From the NCBI GenBank assembly GCA_031418715.1, contig JANOJL010000067.1, positions 124,001 through 188,000 of the forward strand: a DNA stretch of 64,000 bases, in the 5' to 3' direction. How positions within the stretch are numbered: the stretch's first letter is position 1; each line of letters starts with the position of its first letter. The translations under genes and the position numbers were made by a program. Of this stretch, positions 1 through 7,512 are shown piece after piece. The DNA comes from JANMDU01 sp031418715. GTDB taxonomy: Bacteria; Pseudomonadota; Gammaproteobacteria; Burkholderiales; Burkholderiaceae_C. The notes below the pieces were generated by a model. That model saw only the letters and a program-made list of their open reading frames with translations, was not told the DNA's origin and did not search any database.

Positions 1-72
1 AGGCAGGCCTGCAAAGGCCATCCAAGTACACAACGAGACGAGTATTTTTCGCTTAGTAGATACAGTTTTCAT
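1..72 (-). CDS. Start of a probable ABC transporter permease (cut by window edge)
   Basis: Only the first 24 codons are in the window. They begin MKTVSTKRK and continue into a hydrophobic run (ILVSLCTWMAFAGL), as expected for a first membrane segment. A GAGGT ribosome site lies about 6 bases before the ATG. The gene follows the solute-binding protein by 26 bases on the same strand, so an inner-membrane permease of the same sugar ABC transporter is the natural guess. That identity comes from position, not from a family motif; a lactone-pathway enzyme or porin is not excluded. Confidence 0.5.
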   Translation of the reverse strand, partial: MKTVSTKRKILVSLCTWMAFAGLP

Positions 73-98
73 GATGACCTCGCAGGTAGGAAATTCGA

Positions 99-1382
99 TC
101 AACTCTTGGGAAGCTCAGCGATTTTGGCCTCCATGCGCTTGCCCATGCTCTCTATCGCGGCCTGCGCTGTCTTTTGACCCAGCAAGGCTGACTGCACTTC
201 TTCACCCAGAATCGTGGTGAGGTCTGCCGAGTTCGCCCACATCGCTATTTCATCTTTGAGCGCAGACTTGGCCGCTCTCGTCCAGGTGCTCACATAGGCA
301 TCCGAAGACAGCTGCGACAGAGCGCTGCCCATGACCGGGAACAAACCCTGCTCTTTGAAATACAGCATCTGGCTATTCGCATTCATGGCCAAATGGCTGA
401 TGAACTTGGCTTGCGCTGACTCCGCATTCGGCACGGCGGCGCCTGCTGTGCCAAACATGCAAAGCAAATGACTCCATGCAAAGGCGCGCGGCGTATCGCC
501 AGCGCGCACCACGGGTGTGGCCATGGCAATCACGTTCGAATCGAACGCTGCGCCTTTGCCAGAATTGTTCCGAGCAAATCCACGCGCGAGTGGTGCATCG
601 TTGTAGAAGCCGGTTTGATTTTGCGCATACATGCGGCGCGAATCGGGGCGGTCAATGTCTTTCGCAGCCAGGCCTTCTTTCACGAGCTCTGTCATGAAAT
701 TCAAAGCGCGAACGCCCGCAGCAGAGTTCACAGTCACTTTGCCACTGTCATCAAACAATTCGCCGCCAAAAGTCCACAGCCAAGTTTGGAACTCTGGGCT
801 CAGAGAGTTGTTGTTCTTGGTCATCATGGCGTAGGGCACGGCTGTTGGCTGAGTTCGCTTGATGGCGCGCAAGGCAGTGAGGAATGCGTCGATCGTGGCA
901 GGCGCGGTATTGATACCCGCATCACTCATCACCTTGGCATTGGCCACCATGCCAATCGAGCCTGCCGTCCATGGCACGCCCAGTTGCTTACCGCGAAACT
1001 CGCCGAATTTCAGAATCTCTGGACTGATCTGCTTTTCCAGCGTGCCCTTGCCAAACACCTGATTCATGTCCAGCATACGGTTGGTTGTGGCGAACTGGGG
1101 TAGCCAACGCTCGGTGAGTTGCACCACATCCAAGGGCTGGCCTGAGCGCAAGCGCAGCAAGACGTTTTGCTGCATCTGGGCGAAGGGGAAGCCCACCACG
1201 TCCAGCTTCACATCGGCCTGCTCTTTGCGATAACCATCAAACATGGCTGTGAGTGTGGGCTTGCTGGCTGCTTCGTCTTGAGACCAACCCACATAAGTCA
1301 CGCTCTTGCTCTGAGCCTGCGCCATGCTGGCGCCCAAGACCGAAAGCCCTGCACCGAATTGAACAAATTGCCTACGATCCAT
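99..1382 (-). CDS. Sugar ABC transporter substrate-binding protein (family 1)
   Basis: This 427-residue protein has the shape of an extracellular family-1 solute-binding protein: an export signal with twin arginines (MDRRQFVQFGAGLSVLG, likely cut after AQAQ), then a two-lobed body with the VQLTERWLPQFATTNRMLDM and TLEKQISPEILKFGEF segments typical of sugar binders. It would capture a sugar or sugar acid in the periplasm and pass it to the permease that begins next to it. The diverging gene carries an SMP-30 lactonase domain, which points to an aldonolactone or aldose substrate; the actual sugar cannot be read from the sequence. It probably shares the palindromic operator between the two genes. 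Confidence 0.85.
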   Translation of the reverse strand: MDRRQFVQFGAGLSVLGASMAQAQSKSVTYVGWSQDEAASKPTLTAMFDGYRKEQADVKLDVVGFPFAQMQQNVLLRLRSGQPLDVVQLTERWLPQFATTNRMLDMNQVFGKGTLEKQISPEILKFGEFRGKQLGVPWTAGSIGMVANAKVMSDAGINTAPATIDAFLTALRAIKRTQPTAVPYAMMTKNNNSLSPEFQTWLWTFGGELFDDSGKVTVNSAAGVRALNFMTELVKEGLAAKDIDRPDSRRMYAQNQTGFYNDAPLARGFARNNSGKGAAFDSNVIAMATPVVRAGDTPRAFAWSHLLCMFGTAGAAVPNAESAQAKFISHLAMNANSQMLYFKEQGLFPVMGSALSQLSSDAYVSTWTRAAKSALKDEIAMWANSADLTTILGEEVQSALLGQKTAQAAIESMGKRMEAKIAELPKS

Positions 1383-1455
1383 GTCAGTCTCCTAAAAGTT
1401 TCATTGAAAGGAACAAATTTAATGCTAAGTGATTATGTGACCCGTTCAAATTCCA

Positions 1456-1479
1456 TTCATTGGGAATATCCCTAATGAA
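1456..1479. promoter_or_regulatory. Probable IclR-type operator between divergent genes
   Basis: A 24-base near-perfect palindrome with outer arms TTCATT and AATGAA and inner arms GGGA and TCCC lies in the 152-base gap between the binding-protein gene and the IclR fusion. A second, half-matching copy (TTCATTGGAAAATA) occurs at 1517-1530, just before the fusion gene. IclR regulators commonly bind short palindromes in divergent promoters, so self-regulation and control of the transporter is a reasonable inference. Confidence 0.5.
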
Positions 1480-1534
1480 ATCGCGATTTACGCCATAAAA
1501 GTCGCTTTATGATCTGTTCATTGGAAAATACCTC

Positions 1535-3262
1535 GTGAGCCTCGCCCGTCAAATGGAACCATTAGCGCCACAACAAGAGCAAGCGATGAGCACACCTGGG
1601 CAGGGCGTTTTGGAAAAAGCCATGGGCTTGCTCAATATTGTGTCGGCCACGCGCAGCCCGATGACCTTTACTGCGCTGCTCAATGCTTCCGACCTGCCGA
1701 AAGCCACGCTGCACCGCACCCTGTCCACCTTGACGCGCGAAGGCCTGCTGCGGCACGACGCCTACACCCGCACCTATCGCCTTGGTTTTCGCCTGCTGGA
1801 GCTGGCGCACGAGGTGTGGAGTGATTTTGATCTGCGTGTTGCGGCGCAGGACGAAATGGTGCGTCTGCGCAACAAGCTAGGGGTAGGTATTCAGCTGGCA
1901 GTGTTGAGTAACGACCATGTGGTGCTCATAGCCAATGAAGACAGTAAAAAATCCATGGTGGACACCTCTCAGGTCGGCGTCCGCCTGCCGATTCACGCCA
2001 CCGCCTTAGGCAAAGCGATTGTGGCGAATCTGGATCGGCAAAAGCAGGTGGATCTGCTCAACTCAAGCCCTTTGTCCGCGTTAACAGAGCAATCCATGAC
2101 CTCGGTGGACTTACTGCTTGCTGAGCTAGATTTGACGCGAGCGCGCGGCTATGCGCTTGAAAATGGTGAGTACGTTACCGACGAATTGGCCATTGCTGCA
2201 CCGATCTTGGATGTCGAAGGCAAGCCGATTGGCGCGCTAAGCGTGCGCAGCACTTTGCAAAACATCAGTGCAGCCAGAGCGCATGGCCTCTCTCATGATT
2301 TGATCGATGCCGCTAGGCGCATCTCGCATAACGCGGGCGGCCAAGCCATGTCGATCAATCCGCAGCTGAGTCCGGGCGATGAACACCAATACGAGATCAA
2401 AAGCTTGGTTGCCAGCCGCGCCATGCTGGGCGAAGGGCCGATCTGGTCGCCGCGTGATGGCAAGTTGTATTGGGTGGATATTTTGAAGCCCTGCATTCAT
2501 TGCTTTGATCCGATGGATGGCAAAGATGTGGAGACACCGGTCGGAGCGATGGTCAGTGTGGCCATTCCAAAAGCAACCGGGGGCTTGCTAGTCGCTATGC
2601 CCAATGGGCTGATGACTTACGATACAGAAACGCGGCATTTGCTCCCGTTTTGCCACCCGGAAGCACAGCGCCCCAGCAATCGATACAACGATGGGAAGTG
2701 TGATCGCTTAGGGCGGCTATGGATCGGCACGATGGATATGGCAGCAGCAGCCAATCGAGGACACCTGTACCGCGTTGACCCAGATCGCACTTGGAAAGTC
2801 ATGGCCAGTGGCATCAGCGTGGCCAACGGCCTGGGCTGGAGCCCTGATGATCAGAAAATGTACTTTACTGACACCGCGCGTGGTGCGATCTATGTGTATG
2901 ACTTTGATCTAATGAGCGGCCAGATCAGCAATCGCCAAACCTTGATCACCTTCCCTGCCAAAGAAGGCACGCCAGACGGCCTAACGGTGGATGCAGAGGG
3001 TTGCTTGTGGGTCTGTCTGTGGGATGGTTGGTCTGTGGTCCGCTACTCGCCGCAAGGCCAAGAAATGCTGCGCATCCGAATGCCTGTGCCACGACCTACG
3101 AGCTGCTGCTTTGGTGGCAACAACTTGGACACGCTCTACATCACCAGCGCCACGGTGCGCCTGAGCGAAGAGATGCTCAGCCGCGCGCCGCAATCGGGTT
3201 CCTTGTTCTCCGTCAAGATTCCGGGCGTGCGCGGGCTGCCCGAGGCTACGTTTGCTGGTTAA
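1535..3262 (+). CDS. IclR regulator fused to SMP-30/gluconolactonase
   Basis: A single 575-codon frame joins two complete modules. Residues about 26-87 form the winged helix of IclR regulators (KAMGLLNIVS to GLLRHDAYTRTYRLG), and residues about 100-265 the IclR effector domain (VRLPIHATALGKAIVA). From about residue 285 it is an SMP-30/gluconolactonase/LRE beta propeller with the three expected metal ligands: E300 in GEGPIW, N431 in VANGLGWSPD and D481 in GTPDGLTVDAEG. Their spacing (131 and 50) is close to human SMP-30 (136 and 50). The propeller would open a sugar lactone in the cytoplasm while the front half senses the substrate or product. The start used is a GTG; ATG codons at 1553 and 1577 to 1590 would remove only the unstructured N-terminus. 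Confidence 0.85.
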   Translation: MSLARQMEPLAPQQEQAMSTPGQGVLEKAMGLLNIVSATRSPMTFTALLNASDLPKATLHRTLSTLTREGLLRHDAYTRTYRLGFRLLELAHEVWSDFDLRVAAQDEMVRLRNKLGVGIQLAVLSNDHVVLIANEDSKKSMVDTSQVGVRLPIHATALGKAIVANLDRQKQVDLLNSSPLSALTEQSMTSVDLLLAELDLTRARGYALENGEYVTDELAIAAPILDVEGKPIGALSVRSTLQNISAARAHGLSHDLIDAARRISHNAGGQAMSINPQLSPGDEHQYEIKSLVASRAMLGEGPIWSPRDGKLYWVDILKPCIHCFDPMDGKDVETPVGAMVSVAIPKATGGLLVAMPNGLMTYDTETRHLLPFCHPEAQRPSNRYNDGKCDRLGRLWIGTMDMAAAANRGHLYRVDPDRTWKVMASGISVANGLGWSPDDQKMYFTDTARGAIYVYDFDLMSGQISNRQTLITFPAKEGTPDGLTVDAEGCLWVCLWDGWSVVRYSPQGQEMLRIRMPVPRPTSCCFGGNNLDTLYITSATVRLSEEMLSRAPQSGSLFSVKIPGVRGLPEATFAG

Positions 3263-3274
3263 TGGTTGTTTTCA

Positions 3275-3336
3275 CATAAAAACTGCTACTCACCGGCATA
3301 GAGTCTGCCTAAAGCGCTACTATATTTATAGCGCTA
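3275..3336 (+). repeat. Dispersed GCTAT/ATAGC repeat, copy 1
   Basis: This intergenic copy reads through the family landmarks in order: an A-run, ACT..CACCGGCATAGAG, TGCC, GCGCTAC, a short AT-rich spacer and ATAGC. It reaches the stop codon of the neighbouring LysR gene. The same layout recurs at least 17 times in the window. Confidence 0.6.
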
Positions 3337-4248
3337 TTCCCAAGGTCGCGCTTTGAATCTAGCGATCAAATGCTCACGCAGCAGGCGCACGCGCTGCGGA
3401 GTTTGTGAGCGAAAGGGCGCGAGCCATTGAATATTGGCATTGCGCATGGCATAGCTGGGCAGCAAGCGAACGAGCTGACCAGATGCAATGAGGGGCGCCA
3501 CATCCCATAAGCTGCGCAACATAATGCCGCGCCCATTCGTACACCAATCGCGCACCATCTCGCCAGAATTGCAAACCAAACTGCCTTTGACCTTGATCGC
3601 CTGCGCTGGTCTTCGCTCGCCATCTTTGCTCAAATGCCACGTGCAGCTGGGCATATCGCTCTCGCGCACTTGCAGGCAATCGTGTTGCGGCAAATCCTCT
3701 AAGCTACGCGGCCTGCCATGCGCCTTGACATACGAAGGGGCAGCCACCAACACTCGCTCGTTCTTTGCCAGCAAAGTGGCTGACCATTGGCTCGTGCGAT
3801 TTGCCTGCGGTGCCCAAAGCCAAACCGCCGCATCAAAGCCCTCTGCTGCTAAGTCTGGCAACTTCTCTGTCAACTGTAAATCGATGCGTACTTGGGGATG
3901 CAATCGTTGAAAATCTGCCAGCGCTGCGCCCAGCCAAATGCGACCAAAGCCAAAAGTAGCCGCCAGCCGAATCTGCCCCGAGGGCTCGCGTGCCTGATCG
4001 CGCAAAGCTTCTTCAGCTTGCGCAAAGCCAGCCAGCAATCCCACAGCTCGCTCGCAAAGTAGCTCGCCCTCGGCCGTAGCCGCCACGCGCCGCGTGGTGC
4101 GATAGAACAACTTCACACCGAGCTTGGCTTCCAGCGCAGCGAGGCGCTTGGTGATCGAAGGCGAGGCTACGCCGAGCTGCACAGCGGCAGCCGTGAGCGA
4201 GAGAGCATCGCGGATGCTCAGCACCAGTTCTAAATCAGCGCGTTCCAT
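3334..4248 (-). CDS. LysR-family transcriptional regulator (DmlR-like position)
   Basis: This 304-residue protein has the N-terminal LysR helix-turn-helix (ALSLTAAAVQLGVASPSITK then LEAKLGVKLFYRTTRR, residues about 13-55), followed by a periplasmic-binding-protein-like effector domain beginning at about residue 90 (GQIRLAATFGFGR). It diverges from the hydrolase and tartrate/D-malate dehydrogenase genes with an 87-base gap. In E. coli the LysR protein DmlR activates D-malate dehydrogenase from the same kind of arrangement, so control of the neighbouring genes by a hydroxy-acid inducer is likely. Inducer identity is inference. Confidence 0.85.
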   Translation of the reverse strand: MERADLELVLSIRDALSLTAAAVQLGVASPSITKRLAALEAKLGVKLFYRTTRRVAATAEGELLCERAVGLLAGFAQAEEALRDQAREPSGQIRLAATFGFGRIWLGAALADFQRLHPQVRIDLQLTEKLPDLAAEGFDAAVWLWAPQANRTSQWSATLLAKNERVLVAAPSYVKAHGRPRSLEDLPQHDCLQVRESDMPSCTWHLSKDGERRPAQAIKVKGSLVCNSGEMVRDWCTNGRGIMLRSLWDVAPLIASGQLVRLLPSYAMRNANIQWLAPFRSQTPQRVRLLREHLIARFKARPWE

Positions 4249-4335
4249 TGCGGGTCTCCATTATTTCCAATATTGCAGCAATCAATTGCCTTATTATTGC
4301 TTTATCCAAGATGCTTTGTCACGCACAATGCATCC

Positions 4336-5226
4336 ATGTTTGAAGGCTTTACCCCTTTTTCGATTGAACGCAACGGCGTTAGCTTGCAAGGCCACACCGC
4401 ACTGGGTGCACCTTGGGAGAGCCCGCCCCTGCTGCTTTTGCATGGCCACCCGCAAACGCATGCGATGTGGCACAAGGTCGCGCCCGAGTTGGCCAAGCGA
4501 TTTAAGCTCGTGCTGATGGATTTGCGCGGCTATGGCGATTCAAGCCGACCAGAATCTGATGCGCAGCATGTGGTTTACAGCAAACGCGAGATGGCCAATG
4601 ATGCGGTGGCCGTCATGCAGCATTTCGGTTTTTCAAAATTCAACATCCTCGCGCATGATCGTGGCGCTCGCGTAGCGCACCGCTTGGCGGCGGATCATCC
4701 TTTCATCGTGCAGCGCATGATGCTGCTCGATATTGCGCCCACGCTGGCGATGTACGAGCAAACCTCTCGCGCTTTTGCCACGGCCTATTGGCATTGGTTC
4801 TTCCTGATCCAACCGCCGCCTTTGCCCGAAGCACTGATTGAAAGCGACCCGGTGCGCTACATCCGCTCTGTGATGGGTAAGCGCCATGCAGGTTTGGCTG
4901 CATTCGCCCCCGAAGCTTTGGCTGAATACGTGCGCTGCATCCAAATCCCTGGCAGCGCACGCGGCATCTGCGAAGACTACCGCGCCAGCGCCACGATTGA
5001 CTTAGAACATGACCGCTCTGACATCGCCGCTGACAACAAACTCGCCCTGCCCCTGCGCGTGCTTTGGGGCGAGCATGGCGTTGTTGGTGCGAATTTTGAT
5101 GTGCTTAAGCTTTGGCGCGAACGAGCCCATCAGGTCAGTGGCTGCGTCCTGCCCTGCGGCCATTACATTGCTGAAGAAGCGCCAGATGAGCTGCTTGCTG
5201 AAACCCAACATTTTTTCTCTTCTTAA
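4336..5226 (+). CDS. Alpha/beta hydrolase of the haloacetate dehalogenase type
   Basis: Length (296 residues) and motifs match fluoroacetate/haloacetate dehalogenases. Counting from the ATG used here, the nucleophile is D108 (AHDRGAR), the acid D132 (LLDIAPT) and the base H276 (CGHYIAEEAP). The halide pocket residues known from fluoroacetate dehalogenase are also present: H153 and W154 (YWHWFF) and Y215 (CEDYRAS). The positions run about two residues behind those of the characterised enzyme. The expected reaction is hydrolysis of a haloacetate to glycolate and halide in the cytoplasm. Related epoxide hydrolases share the fold, but the HW and Y set favours a dehalogenase. An in-frame start at 4273 exists; 4336 fits the family N-terminus better, though no strong ribosome site is seen. 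Confidence 0.75.
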   Translation: MFEGFTPFSIERNGVSLQGHTALGAPWESPPLLLLHGHPQTHAMWHKVAPELAKRFKLVLMDLRGYGDSSRPESDAQHVVYSKREMANDAVAVMQHFGFSKFNILAHDRGARVAHRLAADHPFIVQRMMLLDIAPTLAMYEQTSRAFATAYWHWFFLIQPPPLPEALIESDPVRYIRSVMGKRHAGLAAFAPEALAEYVRCIQIPGSARGICEDYRASATIDLEHDRSDIAADNKLALPLRVLWGEHGVVGANFDVLKLWRERAHQVSGCVLPCGHYIAEEAPDELLAETQHFFSS

Positions 5227-5244
5227 ATTTCAGAAAGATCCACC

Positions 5245-6330
5245 ATGACACAACACCGCATTGCAGTGATCGCCGGCGACGGCATTGGCACCGAAGTGAT
5301 GCCAGAAGGCATTCGTGTGCTGGATGCCGCTGCGCGCAAATTTGGCATCGATTTGAAATTCGATCATTTCGATTTCTCCAGCTGGAATTACTTTGAAAAG
5401 CACGGCAAGATGCTGCCCGACAACTGGAAAGACCAGATCGGCGGCCATGATGCGATTTTCTTCGGTGCCGTGGGCTGGCCAGAAAAAATCCTCGATCACA
5501 TCTCGCTCTGGGGTTCTCTATTGATGTTTCGCCGCGAGTTTGATCAATACATCAACCTGCGCCCTGCTAAGCTCATGCCCGGCGTGATCGCCCCCGTCGT
5601 CAAGCGCGATGGTTCGCCCTACAAAGCAGGCGAGATTGACTTTTACATCGTGCGCGAAAACACCGAAGGCGAATACTCCAGCATTGGTGGCCGCATGTTC
5701 CCCGGCACGGAGCGTGAATTCGTATTGCAAGAATCTGTGTTCACCCGCATCGGCGTGGATCGCGTTTTGAAATTCGCTTTTGAGCTCGCGCAATCGCGCC
5801 CCAAGAAGCATCTGACCAGCGCCACCAAATCCAATGGCATCTCGATCTCTATGCCCTATTGGGATGAGCGCGTCGTGGAAATGGCGAAGGGATATCACAG
5901 CCTGAACGTCGATAAATTTCACATCGACATCCTCACCGCCCATTTCGTGCAGCGCCCGAATTTCTTCGACGTGGTCGTGGCCAGCAATTTGTTTGGCGAC
6001 ATCCTCTCAGATCTGGGCCCTGCATGCACCGGCACGATTGGCATTGCACCCAGCGCCAATCTGAATCCCACAAAGAAATTCCCATCGCTGTTTGAACCGG
6101 TTCATGGCTCTGCGCCCGATATTGCTGGCAAAAACATCGCCAACCCGATTGGCCAAATCTGGGCAGGCGCGATGATGCTAGAGCATCTTGGCTACAAATC
6201 AGCCCACGACGCGATCCTCGCCACCATTGAAAAAGTGATGCGGTCGGGAAGCGATGCACCCCTCACCCCAGATATGGACGGCAATGCCAGCACGCAAGAT
6301 TTAGGCAAAGCGATCGCAGACGCGCTGTGA
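5245..6330 (+). CDS. dmlA: Tartrate dehydrogenase / D-malate dehydrogenase
   Basis: A 361-residue member of the isocitrate/isopropylmalate dehydrogenase fold that fits the TtuC/DmlA group: RIAVIAGDGIGTEVMPEG at the N-terminus, FGAVGWPEKILDH, IVRENTEGEYSSIGGR, the metal-binding NLFGDILSDLGPA, and PVHGSAPDIAGKNIANP for NAD. It oxidises D-malate or tartrate with NAD and a divalent metal, giving pyruvate or oxaloglycolate-derived products. It follows the hydrolase gene by 18 bases with an AGAAAGATCCACC leader, so the two are probably one transcript under the divergent LysR regulator. Substrate preference between malate and tartrate cannot be told from sequence. Confidence 0.88.
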   Translation: MTQHRIAVIAGDGIGTEVMPEGIRVLDAAARKFGIDLKFDHFDFSSWNYFEKHGKMLPDNWKDQIGGHDAIFFGAVGWPEKILDHISLWGSLLMFRREFDQYINLRPAKLMPGVIAPVVKRDGSPYKAGEIDFYIVRENTEGEYSSIGGRMFPGTEREFVLQESVFTRIGVDRVLKFAFELAQSRPKKHLTSATKSNGISISMPYWDERVVEMAKGYHSLNVDKFHIDILTAHFVQRPNFFDVVVASNLFGDILSDLGPACTGTIGIAPSANLNPTKKFPSLFEPVHGSAPDIAGKNIANPIGQIWAGAMMLEHLGYKSAHDAILATIEKVMRSGSDAPLTPDMDGNASTQDLGKAIADAL

Positions 6331-6645
6331 GGCGTGCGACCTTGATTTGCGCGGTCGCGCTCTGGGCGCGCAGTTAATACTTGTTTCTTGTGCGCGTCAA
6401 GCTCTTTGAGGAGAGATGTCTCTTGTTAGTGCAGATTCGTGGCAAACAAGCCGTAAAGCCAGTACCGGTGCGGCTTGTAGCTCTAATTACTTACGTGATT
6501 TAATACACAAAAAATGCTGCATCAGCACAAATTTTCAACACCTAATTGCGCATAGAATCGCATTCCGCGCCCTTACAAATTTGTGTGGGCAGCCAACTCA
6601 ATAACGTCATCTTTAACCCAGCATCGCATCCCCTGAGGAGTCACA
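6331..6645. other. Intergenic leader before hupB, no gene seen
   Basis: 315 bases hold no convincing reading frame. A GAGGAG at about 6410-6415 precedes only a short spurious frame. The last part, with AT-rich blocks at about 6540-6600 and CCTGAGGAG before the hupB ATG, is presumably the HU promoter and leader. No structured RNA is recognised. Confidence 0.5.
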
Positions 6646-6918
6646 ATGAACAAGACTGATCTGATCGAACACATCGCCAAACAAGCCGACGTATCCAAAG
6701 CTGCCGCTACTCGCGCGCTTGAGGCCACACTCGGTGCCGTGAAGACCACGCTGAAAAAAGGTGGCTCGGTTTCTATTGTTGGTTTCGGCACTTTTGCGGT
6801 AGGCAAACGCGCAGCCCGCGCAGGTCGCAACCCACGAACTGGCGAAGCGATTAAAATCAAAGCAGCGCGCGTGCCCAAGTTCCGCCCGGGCAAGGCACTC
6901 AAAGATGCGCTGAATTAA
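6646..6918 (+). CDS. hupB: DNA-binding protein HU
   Basis: The 90-residue product is a full-length HU: MNKTDLIEHIAKQADVSKAA at the start, the GFGTF turn, the RAARAGRNPRTGE arm containing the DNA-intercalating proline, and the VPKFRPGKALKDALN end. HU is an abundant nucleoid protein that bends DNA as a dimer. CCTGAGGAG lies 8 bases before the ATG. tRNA-Val starts 17 bases after the stop, so the two may share a transcript. In many proteobacteria the next gene is ppiD; here ppiD is about 9.5 kb further on, after the fcc/sox block. Confidence 0.96.
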   Translation: MNKTDLIEHIAKQADVSKAAATRALEATLGAVKTTLKKGGSVSIVGFGTFAVGKRAARAGRNPRTGEAIKIKAARVPKFRPGKALKDALN

Positions 6919-6934
6919 ATAATAAGTTTCGGTG

Positions 6935-7010
6935 GGGTGATTAGCTCAGTTGGTAGAGCGGCGCCCTTACAAGGCGTAGGTCGGCGGTTCGAGCCCGTCA
7001 TCACCCACCA
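6935..7010 (+). tRNA. tRNA-Val (anticodon UAC)
   Basis: A complete 76-base cloverleaf with encoded CCA. The acceptor GGGTGAT pairs with ATCACCC, the D-arm is TTAGCTCAGTTGGTAGAGC, the anticodon loop CTTACAA gives UAC (valine), and the T-loop is TTCGAGC. Confidence 0.95.
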
Positions 7011-7027
7011 TTCAACTTACCCGCCAA

Positions 7028-7058
7028 AAGGGCTTCGAGAAATCGAAGTCCTTTTTTT
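7028..7058 (+). terminator. Rho-independent terminator after tRNA-Val
   Basis: AAGGGCTTCGA, a GAAA loop, TCGAAGTCCTT and then a T run form a clear stem-loop terminator. It separates hupB/tRNA-Val from the sulfur-oxidation genes. Confidence 0.85.
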
Positions 7059-7164
7059 GCCGATTCATTTCATCATGGCTTGCCTAGGGAAAACGACAGG
7101 TTTATCGCGCAACTGCTCATTTTGTATAAGAATACACTGATACTCATATTCAAGGAGCATCGTC

Positions 7165-7500
7165 GTGCCATTCAACATTTCATACAAGAGCCGCATCTCA
7201 GCAGCTTTACTGCTAACAGCTTTGCTCAGCGCCCCGCTCGTGCAAGCGCAAGATGCGCAAACCCTCAACATTCGCAGCTTGGCCGCCACTTGCGCCAATT
7301 GCCACGGCACCAATGGCAAAGCCTTTGAAGGCTCAGCGGTGGTGACGCTCGCTGGCCTTCCGAAAGATTACATCGTGGCGCAGATGAAAGCCTTCCAAAC
7401 TGGCGCACGCCCTGCAACGATCATGCATCAGCTGGCCAAAGGCTACAGCGATCAGCAGATCGAACAAATCGCCACCTATTTCGCGGCCCAGAAAAAATAA
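7165..7500 (+). CDS. fccA: Cytochrome c subunit of flavocytochrome c sulfide dehydrogenase
   Basis: This 111-residue monoheme cytochrome has a signal peptide (ISAALLLTALLSAPLVQAQ), a CANCH heme motif at residues 43-47 (followed by GTNGKAFEG) and a likely methionine ligand in the second half (AQMKAFQTG or TIMHQLAKG). Size and position directly before the flavoprotein gene fit the FccA subunit, which accepts electrons from the flavin and passes them to the respiratory chain. The start is a GTG preceded by AAGGAG eight bases upstream. The next gene begins 12 bases after its stop. Confidence 0.85.
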   Translation: MPFNISYKSRISAALLLTALLSAPLVQAQDAQTLNIRSLAATCANCHGTNGKAFEGSAVVTLAGLPKDYIVAQMKAFQTGARPATIMHQLAKGYSDQQIEQIATYFAAQKK

Positions 7501-7512
7501 ACGGAACGGATC

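Noticed and set aside
7010..7165. An integration boundary of the sox block at tRNA-Val
   Set aside because: Looked for a second copy of the tRNA-Val 3' end before ppiD and saw none; no integrase is nearby.
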